Assembly (NCBI RefSeq): GCF_009184425.1
Contig: NZ_WELG01000001.1
Location: forward strand, 1,797,870 to 1,861,869
Length of the DNA: 64,000 nt
Direction of reading: 5' to 3'
Source: Flagellimonas olearia
Lineage (GTDB): Bacteria > Bacteroidota > Bacteroidia > Flavobacteriales > Flavobacteriaceae
Every line of letters starts with the position of its first letter. Positions within the stretch are counted from its first letter, which is position 1. The notes under the pieces are model-generated. The model was not told where the DNA came from, did not search any database, and saw only the letters and a list, made by a program, of their open reading frames with translations. Both the position numbers and the translations under genes were made by a program. Below are positions 17,936 through 27,206 of the stretch, piece by piece.

Positions 17936-19459
17936 ATGAGCAATGTACAAACCACGGAACGTAGCGTTTTGGAAAAACCTGCGTTCAAAAATCAGTATGA
18001 AAATTATATCGGAGGTAAGTGGACACCACCTACCAAAGGTGAGTATTTTGAAAACATCTCGCCTGTGGATGGACAAGCATTCACCAAAATCGCACGATCT
18101 ACGGCCGAGGATATCGAAAAAGCTATTGATGCCGCTTGGGAAGCCGCACCACAATGGAACAGCTCATCGGCCACCTACCGCAGCAACCTACTGTTGAAGA
18201 TTGCCGATGCCATGGAAAAGAATCTTGAGATTTTGGCCCGGGCAGAAACTTGGGATAATGGAAAACCACTACGGGAAACCCGTGCCGCAGATCTTCCATT
18301 GGCCATTGATCATTTCAGGTATTTTGCCGGAGTGATCCGGGCCGAGGAAGGTTCGGTCAGTGAATTGGATTCGAACACAGTCTCCATGAACATTTTGGAA
18401 CCTTTGGGCGTGGTGGGACAGATCATTCCTTGGAATTTCCCACTACTTATGGCTGCTTGGAAAGTGGCCCCGGCACTGGCCGCCGGGAACTGCGTGGTAC
18501 TAAAGCCCGCGGAGCAGACCCCTGTGGGTATTCTCGTGTTCATGGAACTGATCGAAGATATCCTTCCTGCCGGAGTACTCAATATTGTCAATGGATTTGG
18601 GGTTGAAGCCGGAAAACCTTTGGCCTCTAGCCCACGTATCAACAAAGTGGCCTTTACCGGAGAAACCACCACAGGACAATTGATCATGCAGTACGCTTCA
18701 AAAAACATTACCCCCGTAACTTTGGAGTTGGGCGGTAAATCCCCCAATGTGTTCTTTGAAAGTATTATGGATGCGGATGATGAATTCTTTGACAAATGTC
18801 TGGAAGGCGCCGTGATGTTTGCTTTGAACCAAGGGGAAGTCTGCACCTGTCCATCCCGAATGCTGGTCCAAGAAAGCATTTTTGACCAGTTCATCGAACG
18901 TGTGGTAGAGCGAACCAAAGCTGTAAAATTGGGGCATCCCCTAGACCCGGACACCATGATGGGCGCCCAGGCTTCCAACGATCAGTATGAGAAAATCCTT
19001 AACTACATCAACATAGGAAAAGAAGAGGGCTGTGAGGTACTTACCGGCGGTGATGCCGCCTACAACGAAGGACTCGAAGGTGGTTACTATATTCAGCCTA
19101 CCATCTTAAAAGGGAATAACAAAATGCGGGTTTTCCAAGAGGAAATCTTTGGTCCTGTGGTCTGCGTCACCACTTTTAAGGATGAAGCCGAAGCCTTGGA
19201 GATAGCCAATGACACCCTATATGGATTGGGTGCCGGGGTATGGACTCGTGATATGCACCAAGCCTATAAAATCTCTAGGGAAATACAAGCCGGTAGGGTT
19301 TGGGTAAATTGTTACCACGCCTATCCTGCACATGCTCCCTTTGGAGGTTACAAAAAATCTGGTATCGGTAGGGAAACCCATAAAATGATGCTCAATCATT
19401 ACCGACAGACCAAAAACATGCTGATTTCCTACGACAAAAGTGCTTTGGGCTTTTTCTAA
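17936..19459 (+). CDS. NAD(P)+-dependent aldehyde dehydrogenase
   Basis: 507 residues from the ATG at 17936; an upstream in-frame TTG at 17888 would add 16 residues without family support. It oxidises aldehydes to acids. The Rossmann-side motifs [20 protein letters not shown] and [11 protein letters not shown], the general base glutamate in [13 protein letters not shown], and the catalytic cysteine C303 in [11 protein letters not shown] are all present. The sequence belongs to the Adh/ExaC-like group acting on acetaldehyde, chloroacetaldehyde or ethanol-derived aldehydes, typically 500-510 residues. DUF779 follows 7 nt later and an AraC-type regulator is divergent, a recurrent trio in bacteria. 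Confidence 0.93.
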   Translation: MSNVQTTERSVLEKPAFKNQYENYIGGKWTPPTKGEYFENISPVDGQAFTKIARSTAEDIEKAIDAAWEAAPQWNSSSATYRSNLLLKIADAMEKNLEILARAETWDNGKPLRETRAADLPLAIDHFRYFAGVIRAEEGSVSELDSNTVSMNILEPLGVVGQIIPWNFPLLMAAWKVAPALAAGNCVVLKPAEQTPVGILVFMELIEDILPAGVLNIVNGFGVEAGKPLASSPRINKVAFTGETTTGQLIMQYASKNITPVTLELGGKSPNVFFESIMDADDEFFDKCLEGAVMFALNQGEVCTCPSRMLVQESIFDQFIERVVERTKAVKLGHPLDPDTMMGAQASNDQYEKILNYINIGKEEGCEVLTGGDAAYNEGLEGGYYIQPTILKGNNKMRVFQEEIFGPVVCVTTFKDEAEALEIANDTLYGLGAGVWTRDMHQAYKISREIQAGRVWVNCYHAYPAHAPFGGYKKSGIGRETHKMMLNHYRQTKNMLISYDKSALGFF

Positions 19460-19466
19460 AACACAG

Positions 19467-19850
19467 ATGATGACAGAACGCGTTTTGGTTTCGGAAGATG
19501 CCATGAAAATCATAGACCAGCTAAGGAAAGAACATGGCGAGCTCATGTTTCACCAAAGCGGAGGCTGTTGCGATGGCTCCTCTCCCATGTGCTTCCCAAA
19601 AGGGGAGTTGATGCTCAATGAGACCGATGTGTGGTTGGGGGCCATCCACGACTGTGATTTTTACATGAGTAAAGACCAGTTCGACTATTGGCAACACACC
19701 CAACTTACCGTTGATGTGACCAAGGGTCGCGGTTCAAGCTTTAGTTTGGAAATTCCCATGGGTATCCGTTTCGTAATCAAATCCCGAATGTTCACGGACC
19801 AAGAACGGGAACATTTGACCCCGATTCATTTAGCGTCAGAAGAAGTATGA
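19467..19850 (+). CDS. DUF779 family protein
   Basis: 127 residues from the ATG at 19467 (a second ATG follows immediately at 19470). DUF779 proteins are small and uncharacterised, and are almost always encoded next to an acetaldehyde-type aldehyde dehydrogenase. Family features here: the Cys-rich stretch [14 protein letters not shown] near residues 32-45, [14 protein letters not shown], and [18 protein letters not shown]. The clustered cysteines could bind a metal or protect the dehydrogenase; this is inference. The stop is followed directly by a strong terminator. Confidence 0.88.
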   Translation: MMTERVLVSEDAMKIIDQLRKEHGELMFHQSGGCCDGSSPMCFPKGELMLNETDVWLGAIHDCDFYMSKDQFDYWQHTQLTVDVTKGRGSSFSLEIPMGIRFVIKSRMFTDQEREHLTPIHLASEEV

Positions 19851-19855
19851 TTCTT

Positions 19856-19882
19856 GCCCCGACTTAAGTCGGGGCTTTTTTT
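19856..19882 (+). terminator. Rho-independent terminator after DUF779
   Basis: GCCCCGACTT (19856-19865) pairs with AAGTCGGGGC (19866-19875), followed by eight Ts. It closes the aldehyde dehydrogenase operon and lies just before yidD. Confidence 0.9.
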
Positions 19883-19908
19883 TACCTTGCATGTCCTTAT
19901 CCCTTACG

Positions 19909-20130
19909 ATGAAACGAATTTTGATAGCCCCCTTTGTATTGCTGGTAAGAGCCTATCAACTGCTTATTTCCCCATACCTTCCCGCTACCTGTAGGTACTC
20001 CCCCACCTGCTCCCAATACACCTTGGAAGCCCTAAAGAAACATGGTCTGTTCAAAGGAGGGTGGCTCTCCCTAAAACGAATAGCAAGTTGCAATCCATGG
20101 GGAGGCAAGGGATACGACCCTGTACCTTAA
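19909..20130 (+). CDS. yidD: Membrane protein insertion efficiency factor YidD
   Basis: 73 residues from the ATG at 19909; the in-frame ATG at 19891 would add MSLSLT, which is not typical of the family. YidD is a small amphipathic protein that helps YidC insert membrane proteins. Diagnostic motifs: [20 protein letters not shown] (three cysteines), [17 protein letters not shown] and [13 protein letters not shown] at the C-terminus. It lies apart from yidC/rnpA here, as is common in Bacteroidota. The 125 bp between it and lgt contain no further feature that I can support. Confidence 0.92.
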   Translation: MKRILIAPFVLLVRAYQLLISPYLPATCRYSPTCSQYTLEALKKHGLFKGGWLSLKRIASCNPWGGKGYDPVP

Positions 20131-20255
20131 CTACAACCCTACATTGGTAAACCCTGTAAACTTTTATAAGCAGTAACACCAACAGAGCTCAAAAATGCAA
20201 TAATCCAACGGCCCGTCCACTCAAAGTAGTTATATTAGTCCAAAAATTAAGTACG

Positions 20256-21224
20256 ATGTATTTTCTTGGTTTTAATTGGAATCCCGAAGGAACACTGTTC
20301 AAAATAGGATTCATTCAGATAAAATATTATAATCTGCTTTGGATTGCCGCCTTTGTAGTAGGATGGTTCATCATGAAACGGATTTTCCAAAGAGAGAAAA
20401 AGTCCATGGAACAATTGGACTCCCTTTTCATATACACCGTGGTTTCCATTATGCTGGGCGCTCGTTTGGGCCATGTATTTTTTTATGACTGGGCGTATTA
20501 TAAAAACCACTTGTTGGAAATTCTTTTGCCCATTCGGGAGAGTGCCAATAGTTCGTTGTTCGGTTTCATCAACGGGTATGAGTTTACCGGTTTTACCGGA
20601 TTGGCCAGCCATGGTGCCACCATTGCCGCCATCATTGGGGTATGGCTCTACTGCAGAAAATGGGATAACATAGGAGTGGTCTGGTTATTGGATAGACTGG
20701 TCATTCCTTCTGCCATTGGTGCTAGTTTTGTTCGTATCGGTAACTTTTTCAACTCCGAAATCAATGGAAAGATTGTGGACAAATCCTTTTTTCTGGCCAC
20801 TCGATTCATCCGGGATTCGGATGACATGCCCTCATACAAGGCTATGGCTTTGACCCAAGAAAAAACGGCAGGAGCCGCGTACAATGCCATTGAACACAAT
20901 CCAGATTTTGTCGAAGTTTTGCAATCCATTCCTTACAGGCATCCAGCACAATTATATGAGGGGGTTTGCTACCTATTTGTATTCGTTATCCTGTATCTAC
21001 TCTATTGGAAAACAGACAAGGGAAATAAACGAGGTTTCCTCTTTGGGTTGTTTTTGGCGCTTTTGTTCTCCGTTCGTTTTGTGGTGGAATTTTTCAAGAA
21101 AAGCCAGGGCGGTTTTGAAGAAAACCTAGGCCTTTTTTCCACTGGGCAATGGTTGAGCATCCCTATGATCGTTCTTGGGATTCTTTTCATGTACAAACCA
21201 CTTCCATCCACCAGATATCATTGA
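20256..21224 (+). CDS. lgt: Prolipoprotein diacylglyceryl transferase
   Basis: 322 residues with seven membrane helices. Lgt moves diacylglycerol from phosphatidylglycerol to the lipobox cysteine of prolipoproteins, the first step of lipoprotein maturation at the inner membrane. Family signatures: YYNLLWIAAFVVGW, GARLGHVFFYDW (the catalytic region with Arg and His), GLASHGATIAAIIG, the Lgt signature RIGNFFNSEINGK, and RHPAQLYEG. The length is slightly above E. coli Lgt (291) because of a loop around residues 180-220. The DUF192 lipoprotein gene starts 2 nt after its stop, so an operon is near certain. Confidence 0.95.
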   Translation: MYFLGFNWNPEGTLFKIGFIQIKYYNLLWIAAFVVGWFIMKRIFQREKKSMEQLDSLFIYTVVSIMLGARLGHVFFYDWAYYKNHLLEILLPIRESANSSLFGFINGYEFTGFTGLASHGATIAAIIGVWLYCRKWDNIGVVWLLDRLVIPSAIGASFVRIGNFFNSEINGKIVDKSFFLATRFIRDSDDMPSYKAMALTQEKTAGAAYNAIEHNPDFVEVLQSIPYRHPAQLYEGVCYLFVFVILYLLYWKTDKGNKRGFLFGLFLALLFSVRFVVEFFKKSQGGFEENLGLFSTGQWLSIPMIVLGILFMYKPLPSTRYH

Positions 21225-21226
21225 TT

Positions 21227-21703
21227 ATGCGTTACCTGTCCATTGTTCTTTTTGTCCTCACTGTAATTTCATGTAAAACACAAAACAAGAAGGAAATCAA
21301 GACGACTACCATAGAATTCAAAAAAGAAGGGGAACTTTCCATTCTGCAACGTGAAACGGATTCCCTTTTGGTCCATTTTGATATTGAAATTGCCGATACC
21401 GACTACGAGACCCAAACCGGTCTCATGTACCGGGAATCCATGGAACAAAATCAAGGAATGCTCTTTATCTTTCCCGATGTTGCCATGCACTATTTTTACA
21501 TGAAGAACACTGAGATTCCTTTGGACATCATTTATATTGATGATGCCCGTAAAATTGCCAGCTTTCAGAAAAATGCGCGACCCAATGATGAAACCAGTCT
21601 TTCCTCAGAAGTCCCTATCAAATACGTCTTGGAAGTCAATGCCGGGCTTTCCGATACATTGGGACTACAAGTGGGTGACAGCATTGCCTTTACCAAAAAA
21701 TAA
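21227..21703 (+). CDS. DUF192 family lipoprotein
   Basis: 158 residues from the ATG at 21227. The signal peptide ends in the lipobox VISC. The DUF192 domain covers about residues 40-155: TGLMYRESMEQNQGMLFIFP, MKNTEIPLDIIYID and the C-terminal YVLEVNAGLSDTLGLQVGDS are typical. The family is a small beta-barrel of unknown function, usually secreted or periplasmic. It starts 2 nt after lgt, the enzyme that would lipidate it, and its stop codon shares one base with the next gene's ATG (TAATG). Confidence 0.88.
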   Translation: MRYLSIVLFVLTVISCKTQNKKEIKTTTIEFKKEGELSILQRETDSLLVHFDIEIADTDYETQTGLMYRESMEQNQGMLFIFPDVAMHYFYMKNTEIPLDIIYIDDARKIASFQKNARPNDETSLSSEVPIKYVLEVNAGLSDTLGLQVGDSIAFTKK

Positions 21704-22227
21704 TGTCGAAATATCTCCTGGAAGGCCAAACCACGGAACGATTGCTCTTTCGATGCATTCAACCATCGGATTTTGATGATTGGTTACCGTTTTACCATGA
21801 GCCAAAATCCACCCAGTTTTGGGAAGGACTTCCTTCGGATCCCATTGAAGCGTGTCAATTGCAATTTGATCGCATTTTTGAACGCTATGAAAATGATTTA
21901 GGCGGCATGAACGCTTTGGTCCTTCAAAAAACCGGACAATTGGTGGGTATCTGCGGCCTACTTGTCCAAACAGTGGACCATTTGGAAGAATTGGAAATTG
22001 GCTATTCCGTATTGCCCCAGTTTTGGCAACAGGGTTTTGCGATTGAAGCGGCCCAAAAATGCAAGGAATTTGCTTTCGATCATCATTATGCCGATTCCTT
22101 GATTTCCATCATCCATGTCAACAATGTTCCTTCGCAAAAAGTGGCCTTGAAAAATGGCATGTATTTACAAAAGACCACTTCCTACAAAGACAATCCCGTC
22201 CATATTTTTAGGGTAGATCGGACATAA
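21703..22227 (+). CDS. GNAT N-acetyltransferase, RimJ/RimL-like
   Basis: 174 residues of the GNAT fold of the ribosomal-protein N-acetyltransferase type. Features: TERLLFRCIQPSDFDDWLPF at the start, the central strands GGMNALVLQKTGQLVGICGL, the acetyl-CoA region ELEIGYSVLPQFWQQGFAIE (a variant of Q/RxxGxG/A) and IHVNNVPSQKVALKNGMYL. The substrate is not predictable. One-base stop/start overlap with the DUF192 gene indicates translational coupling within the lgt operon. Confidence 0.8.
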   Translation: MSKYLLEGQTTERLLFRCIQPSDFDDWLPFYHEPKSTQFWEGLPSDPIEACQLQFDRIFERYENDLGGMNALVLQKTGQLVGICGLLVQTVDHLEELEIGYSVLPQFWQQGFAIEAAQKCKEFAFDHHYADSLISIIHVNNVPSQKVALKNGMYLQKTTSYKDNPVHIFRVDRT

Positions 22228-22268
22228 TCTCTAATTTCATGCCTTGAATAGAGATTTTCCTCCAAAGC

Positions 22269-23528
22269 ATGCAAACCACCAGAAATTTTGCCGTTTTAAT
22301 CAATAATGCCTCCAACACATCCAGCTTGATCCACGATTTATTGCATCAAGTTTCCATAGAAGGCTTTGAAGAATTGACCCATAAAAAAGGAGCATTATTT
22401 TCCCGAAAAGAGATAGAACGATTCATGGATGAGGAAGAAAGGCATGACCTCAAAATCTTGACCCATTCCACCCATCAGTCCCTTAAATCCATGAGCAGTG
22501 GGGAGCAGAAAAGAGCATTGCTCAACCATTTAATGGCACAAAACACTGATTTTCTGGTTTTGGTGAATCCATTTGATAACTTGGACGTGGCCACGCAAAC
22601 CTATTTAAAGGAAGAGTTTTGCTCCATAGGAACAAACAAAACCTTGGTTCAACTGGTAAGCAGGTTGGAAGACATCCTACCCATTACCACGGACTTTTTT
22701 AAACTGGAAGGTGATACTTTGGTTCAGTACGCCTCCAAAGAATCCTTTTGGGAAGCCAATCAACAGAGCATGGCATCATTTTCTGGGTCTATCCCCCCTC
22801 CTTTGGACCCTATTCCTCTTGACGATTTAGAACTGGTCCATTTTGATGGCGTATCGGTCAGTTTTGACGGCCGTAAAGTCTTGGACACTATTCAATGGCA
22901 GGTAAAACAAGGGGAGTTTTGGCAACTGATAGGCCCCAACGGCAGTGGAAAAACCACCCTTTTATCCATGATTACCGGAGACAGTCACAAAGGGTATGGG
23001 GAAAAGCTTTCTCTTTTTGGCAAGAGAAAAGGTAGCGGGGAGAGTGTCTGGGACCTCAAAAAAAAGATTGGTTATTACACTCCGGCCATGACCGACAAAT
23101 TTGGAGGGTACCACACTCTGGAACATATGGTCATCTCGGGGCTTCATGATTCCATTGGCCTTTATGTGCTGCCCACACAAACCGAAAAACTATTGGCCCG
23201 CGAATGGCTTAAGGTTTTGAATCTGTATGACAAAAGAGACCAACTATTTAGAGAGCTTTCGGCAGGGAACAAACGGTTGGTCATGACCGCCCGTGCCATG
23301 ATCAAACACCCTCCTCTTCTTATTTTGGATGAACCCACTGCCGGACTGGACGATGCCGGTGCTGCCCTTTTTGTGGCATTGGTCAATAAAATTGCCCAAG
23401 AAAGCCATACCACCATTATTTTTGTTTCACATAGGACCGAAGCCGGGTTGAACCCCCAATTCAATTATGTGCTGGAGATGAAACCCACAGGTTCGGTTGG
23501 AAAAGTAGTCCATCATGAAAATCAGTAG
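22269..23528 (+). CDS. Tandem ABC ATPase (ModF/PhrA-like) with a degenerate N-terminal half
   Basis: 419 residues holding two ABC ATPase domains and no membrane helix. The C-terminal half is complete: Walker A GPNGSGKTT (about 222-230), a signature variant ELSAGNKRLV (about 328-337), Walker B LLILDEPTAGLDD and the switch histidine in VSHRTE. The N-terminal half keeps an LSGGQ-like SSGEQKRALL (about 76-85) and a Walker B remnant FLVLVNPFDNLD, but the P-loop region has become INNASNTSSLI and the catalytic glutamate is replaced. ModF-like proteins are soluble ATPases of unknown role. The stop overlaps the following GNAT gene by 14 nt. Confidence 0.8.
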   Translation: MQTTRNFAVLINNASNTSSLIHDLLHQVSIEGFEELTHKKGALFSRKEIERFMDEEERHDLKILTHSTHQSLKSMSSGEQKRALLNHLMAQNTDFLVLVNPFDNLDVATQTYLKEEFCSIGTNKTLVQLVSRLEDILPITTDFFKLEGDTLVQYASKESFWEANQQSMASFSGSIPPPLDPIPLDDLELVHFDGVSVSFDGRKVLDTIQWQVKQGEFWQLIGPNGSGKTTLLSMITGDSHKGYGEKLSLFGKRKGSGESVWDLKKKIGYYTPAMTDKFGGYHTLEHMVISGLHDSIGLYVLPTQTEKLLAREWLKVLNLYDKRDQLFRELSAGNKRLVMTARAMIKHPPLLILDEPTAGLDDAGAALFVALVNKIAQESHTTIIFVSHRTEAGLNPQFNYVLEMKPTGSVGKVVHHENQ

Positions 23529-24030
23529 AGCTACCGAGGCAGACGCCACCAGTATTGCCCTTTTGGGAAGGTTTACCTTCACCGAAACCTTTGGTCACCT
23601 TTTTAGGGACAAGAACGACCTAATGGAGTATTATGAGCGTACCTTTGCTGTGGAAAAGCTGGCCAACAGTTTAAAAAAGGGCAGCAATGCGTACTGGTTG
23701 GCTCATATTGATCAGCTTCCAGTGGGATATGCAAAACTTAAATTGCACTCTCCTTCCCCATTTATTGATTCCAGAAATGTGTGCCAGCTCCAAAAGATAT
23801 ACGTGCTCAAGGATTTTTTATCCCAAAAAGTGGGTTTGGCCCTCCAGACCGAAGTACTGAACAAGGCCCTATCGGATGGTTTTGAGCATATCTGGCTTTC
23901 CGTACTCAAGGAAAACAAAAGGGCCATTGCATTTTATGAAAAGAATGGCTTTGAATTCCTCGGAAGCCACTCTTTTCAAATTGGGTCCGAACATTTTGAG
24001 TTTCATGCCATGGGCAAAAGACTCGTCTAA
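23515..24030 (+). CDS. GNAT family N-acetyltransferase
   Basis: 171 residues with the GNAT fold: MKISRATEADATSIALLGR at the start, AYWLAHIDQLPVGYAKLKL, and the acetyl-CoA pyrophosphate loop in QLQKIYVLKDFLSQKVGLAL followed by LSVLKENKRAIAFYEKNGFE, the usual motif B. The substrate is unknown; spermidine/small-molecule acetyltransferases look alike. It begins inside the end of the ABC ATPase gene (14-nt overlap), so both are probably translated together. A terminator follows. Confidence 0.82.
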   Translation: MKISRATEADATSIALLGRFTFTETFGHLFRDKNDLMEYYERTFAVEKLANSLKKGSNAYWLAHIDQLPVGYAKLKLHSPSPFIDSRNVCQLQKIYVLKDFLSQKVGLALQTEVLNKALSDGFEHIWLSVLKENKRAIAFYEKNGFEFLGSHSFQIGSEHFEFHAMGKRLV

Positions 24031-24070
24031 GCGGGGCAGAAAAAAATAACACATACCGATGCAAAAAAAT

Positions 24071-24099
24071 AAAAGCCGCTCTTTGAGCGGCTTTTATTT
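24071..24099. terminator. Bidirectional rho-independent terminator
   Basis: AAAAGCCGCTC (24071-24081) pairs with GAGCGGCTTTT (24085-24095) over a three-base loop. It lies between the converging GNAT gene and secDF and has A/T runs on both sides. Confidence 0.88.
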
Positions 24100-24118
24100 A
24101 TATAATCTAAAACTTGAT

Positions 24119-27082
24119 CTATGCTGTCAATGCAGCAATTTTCTTCTTCAAAGAATCGAACATTACTGGAGTTGCGATGAACACGGATGAGTAGGTACCT
24201 ACAACAACCCCGATGATCATGGCGAACATGAATCCTCTTAAACTCTCCCCTCCAAATATGAAGATGGCCAATAATACGATCAACGTGGTCAAAGATGTAT
24301 TCAACGTACGGCTCAACGTACTGTTCAAAGCTTCATTGATGTTCTCACCGGCTTTCCAACCTTTAAGGCCCACTATTTCCCGGATTCGGTCAAACACCAC
24401 CACGGTATCGTTCAACGAGTAACCGATTACCGTTAGAATGGCCGCAATGAATGCTTGGTCAATCTCCATGTTAAAAGGCATAATACTTCCTGTTAACGAG
24501 AAGATTCCCAATACGATCACCACATCGTGGAATACCGCTACAACAGCTCCCAAAGAAAACTGCCATTTTCTAAATCGCAATAAAATATATAGGAACACTA
24601 CTGCCAACGATCCCAAAATGGCCAAAAAGGCATTTTTCTTGATGTCGTCCGCAATGGTAGGTCCTACTTTCACCGATTGTAAGATTCCAATGGACTTTTC
24701 AGATGCTCCAACAGTAAAGTCTTCAAAGGAAGTACCATCGGGCAAGTATTTTTGCAAAGTGGTGTAAAGCATATCCTGAATTTCATTGTCAATCTCTACA
24801 CCCTCTTCGTCCACCTTATATGGAGTGGTAATCTTAATTTGGTTGGCATCCCCAAAAGTTTTCACATTGGTTCCACTACCAAATACCTCGTTCAATTCTG
24901 AAGCGATCTCTGACGGGTTCACCGCTTTTTCAAAACGAATCTGATACGAACGTCCACCAATAAAATCAACCCCTTGCTGAAGTCCATTGGTGAATAGGGA
25001 AAATGTACTTACCACCAATAAAATTCCAGAAATAATATAGGCTATCTTTCTTTTGGACAAGAAATCGATATGCAGATTGCTGAACAAGTTCTTGGTAATC
25101 GCCGTGAAGAAATCCAAACGTCTACCTTTTTTGGCCGTGTAGGCCTCAATCATCAATCGAGTCACAAAAATGGCCGTGAACAAAGACGTTACAATACCAA
25201 TCAATAAGGTAGTGGCAAATCCTTTAATGGGTCCCGAACCAAAAATGAAAAGAATGATCGCGGTCAATCCAGTGGTAATGTTCGCATCCAAAATAGAAGA
25301 CAGTGCATTTCCGAAACCATCCGCAATGGCCTGGGCCTTTCCTTTCCCTCGAATCAATTCTTCTTTTACCCTTTCAAAAATAAGCACGTTGGCATCCACG
25401 GACATACCAATGGTCAACACGATACCTGCTATACCGGGAAGGGTCAATACCGCCCCCAAACTTGTCAATACCCCAAAAATCAATAGAATGTTGAATATTA
25501 GGGCAATGTCTGCAAAGACACCTGCTCTTCCGTAGTAGAAAATCATCCATACCAATACAAAGAGCATGGCTATCATGAACGACGTGAAACCACTATCAAT
25601 GGCCTCTTGTCCCAATGATGGTCCAACCACTTCGGATTGGATGATTTCTGCAGATGCGGGAAGTTTACCGGCACGCAATACGTTGGCAATATCCTTGGTC
25701 TCATTTACCGTAAAGGTTCCTGTAATCTCGGAACGTCCACCTGAAATGGGTCCTGTGGAAACTCCAGGCGCTGTATAAACTTTATTATCCAAAACAATGG
25801 CAATACCGGTTTGGTTGCCATAAGCATCCCCAGTAAGTTTTTCCCATTCCTTGGCGCCTCGGGTGTTCATGGTCATGTTCACCGCAGGCTTGTTGTATTG
25901 ATCAAAAGTATCCTGGGCGTCGGAAACCACATCCCCACTGATTCTTGGAACCCCATCCCTATTCGATTTAAGGGCATATAATTCCACTACTTCAGAATCT
26001 TGGGCCGGTCTCTCCCATAGAAACTTTACAAACTGAATGTCATTAGGCACCAATCTCTTGATCTGTGGCATTCTTAAATACCCACCAATTTCTGCCGTGT
26101 CGGCCACCAAAGCCCTTGCAATGGCATGGCTTCCCGGATTGGCAGGAATCAATTTACCCAACAATGGATTGGTCTCTTGAGTCATGTCCAAAGAATCTTG
26201 GGCCACATCGGACAATAAGGAATCTATTTCAGATTCTGGCTTGGCAATTACTTCCTCAACCACTTCCGGCTCCAAAATCTCTTTCAATCTTTCATTGGCA
26301 CTAACCAGGAAGGCACCCAAACTTTGGTTTCCTTGCTCATAGGTTTCCCAAAACTCCAACTGGGCGGTACTGGATAGCAATTCCTGTGCACGGGCAATAT
26401 CCCTAGCACCTGGAAGTTCCACCAAAATACGGCCAGAGTTCCCTTCCCTTTGAATATTGGGCTGGGTTACCCCAAAACCATCGATACGCTCACGGAGTAC
26501 CTCAAATGCAGAAACAATGGACTCATCAATCTTTCTTCTGATGATAGGCTTTATCTCATCATCGGACATTTGAAAATTGATATCATCACTTAGGCCCTTA
26601 TTGGCGAAAATATCCGGGGAAGCCAGTTTGGTATCTCCCTTGATATTGTCAAAAGCTTCAAAAAACAACTCCAAATAAGTAGCGTCGCTATTTTTGGAAG
26701 CATTATCGGCATCGGCCAATGCTTTGTTGAAAACCGGGTTTTTGGTATTGTTGGCCAAACCTTTCAAGATGTCCTTTACGGAAATCTGCAGGGTAACGTT
26801 GATCCCTCCTTTAAGGTCCAACCCCTTGTTCAGCTCCTTTTTCTTGGCATCATCATAGCTGGTAAAGCCCAAAACAGTGTTGTCACTGATGGAATCCAAA
26901 TACGATGCCTCTAAAGCTTCACGCTTGGCGACATAATCTTCCTCAGCTTCCGAAATTTGGCTAACAGCGTAAGCCTCAGCATCCTTTTCCAACTTACTTG
27001 TGATAAAAGTAAAGGATAACTGATAGACACTCACCAAGCCAAAAAGGATCGCGAAAAGCCTTATAAGTCCTTTATTCTGCAT
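24119..27082 (-). CDS. secDF: Fused protein translocase subunit SecDF
   Basis: 987 residues, SecD (about 1-640) joined to SecF (about 660-987), the fused arrangement normal in Bacteroidota. SecDF uses the proton gradient to pull proteins out of SecYEG on the periplasmic side. The first helix is followed by a large periplasmic domain with VLRERIDGFGVTQPNIQREG and the P1-head region. The key membrane motif SMSVDANVLIFERVKEEL carries the conserved aspartate; the SecF half has FIGGRSYQIRF and GYSLNDTVVVFDRIRE with the matching Asp/Arg. About twelve helices in total. A good promoter lies just upstream at 27121-27151. Relevant context: T9SS cargoes here first cross by Sec. Confidence 0.97.
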   Translation of the reverse strand: MQNKGLIRLFAILFGLVSVYQLSFTFITSKLEKDAEAYAVSQISEAEEDYVAKREALEASYLDSISDNTVLGFTSYDDAKKKELNKGLDLKGGINVTLQISVKDILKGLANNTKNPVFNKALADADNASKNSDATYLELFFEAFDNIKGDTKLASPDIFANKGLSDDINFQMSDDEIKPIIRRKIDESIVSAFEVLRERIDGFGVTQPNIQREGNSGRILVELPGARDIARAQELLSSTAQLEFWETYEQGNQSLGAFLVSANERLKEILEPEVVEEVIAKPESEIDSLLSDVAQDSLDMTQETNPLLGKLIPANPGSHAIARALVADTAEIGGYLRMPQIKRLVPNDIQFVKFLWERPAQDSEVVELYALKSNRDGVPRISGDVVSDAQDTFDQYNKPAVNMTMNTRGAKEWEKLTGDAYGNQTGIAIVLDNKVYTAPGVSTGPISGGRSEITGTFTVNETKDIANVLRAGKLPASAEIIQSEVVGPSLGQEAIDSGFTSFMIAMLFVLVWMIFYYGRAGVFADIALIFNILLIFGVLTSLGAVLTLPGIAGIVLTIGMSVDANVLIFERVKEELIRGKGKAQAIADGFGNALSSILDANITTGLTAIILFIFGSGPIKGFATTLLIGIVTSLFTAIFVTRLMIEAYTAKKGRRLDFFTAITKNLFSNLHIDFLSKRKIAYIISGILLVVSTFSLFTNGLQQGVDFIGGRSYQIRFEKAVNPSEIASELNEVFGSGTNVKTFGDANQIKITTPYKVDEEGVEIDNEIQDMLYTTLQKYLPDGTSFEDFTVGASEKSIGILQSVKVGPTIADDIKKNAFLAILGSLAVVFLYILLRFRKWQFSLGAVVAVFHDVVIVLGIFSLTGSIMPFNMEIDQAFIAAILTVIGYSLNDTVVVFDRIREIVGLKGWKAGENINEALNSTLSRTLNTSLTTLIVLLAIFIFGGESLRGFMFAMIIGVVVGTYSSVFIATPVMFDSLKKKIAALTA

Positions 27083-27120
27083 GGATTATTAAATTTTTAG
27101 AAGTTTTCTTAAACAGCGTG

Positions 27121-27151
27121 CAAATATATCATTTCCGATAAGATTTGCCAA
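27121..27151 (-). promoter_or_regulatory. Promoter for secDF
   Basis: On the - strand TTG (27149-27151), a 20-nt spacer and TATATTTG (27121-27128) fit TTG-N19/20-TAnnTTTG. The -7 box ends 38 nt before the secDF start codon. Confidence 0.6.
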
Positions 27152-27206
27152 TAGAAATTCATGTAATTGCAATTCTACTTAACAGTTACGCCATAAAAAC
27201 AAAAAA

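Noticed and set aside
22269-22900. Frameshift or pseudogene in the first half of the ABC ATPase
   Set aside because: The frame is open and the spacing of signature and Walker B is kept, so it is a divergent domain, not a break.
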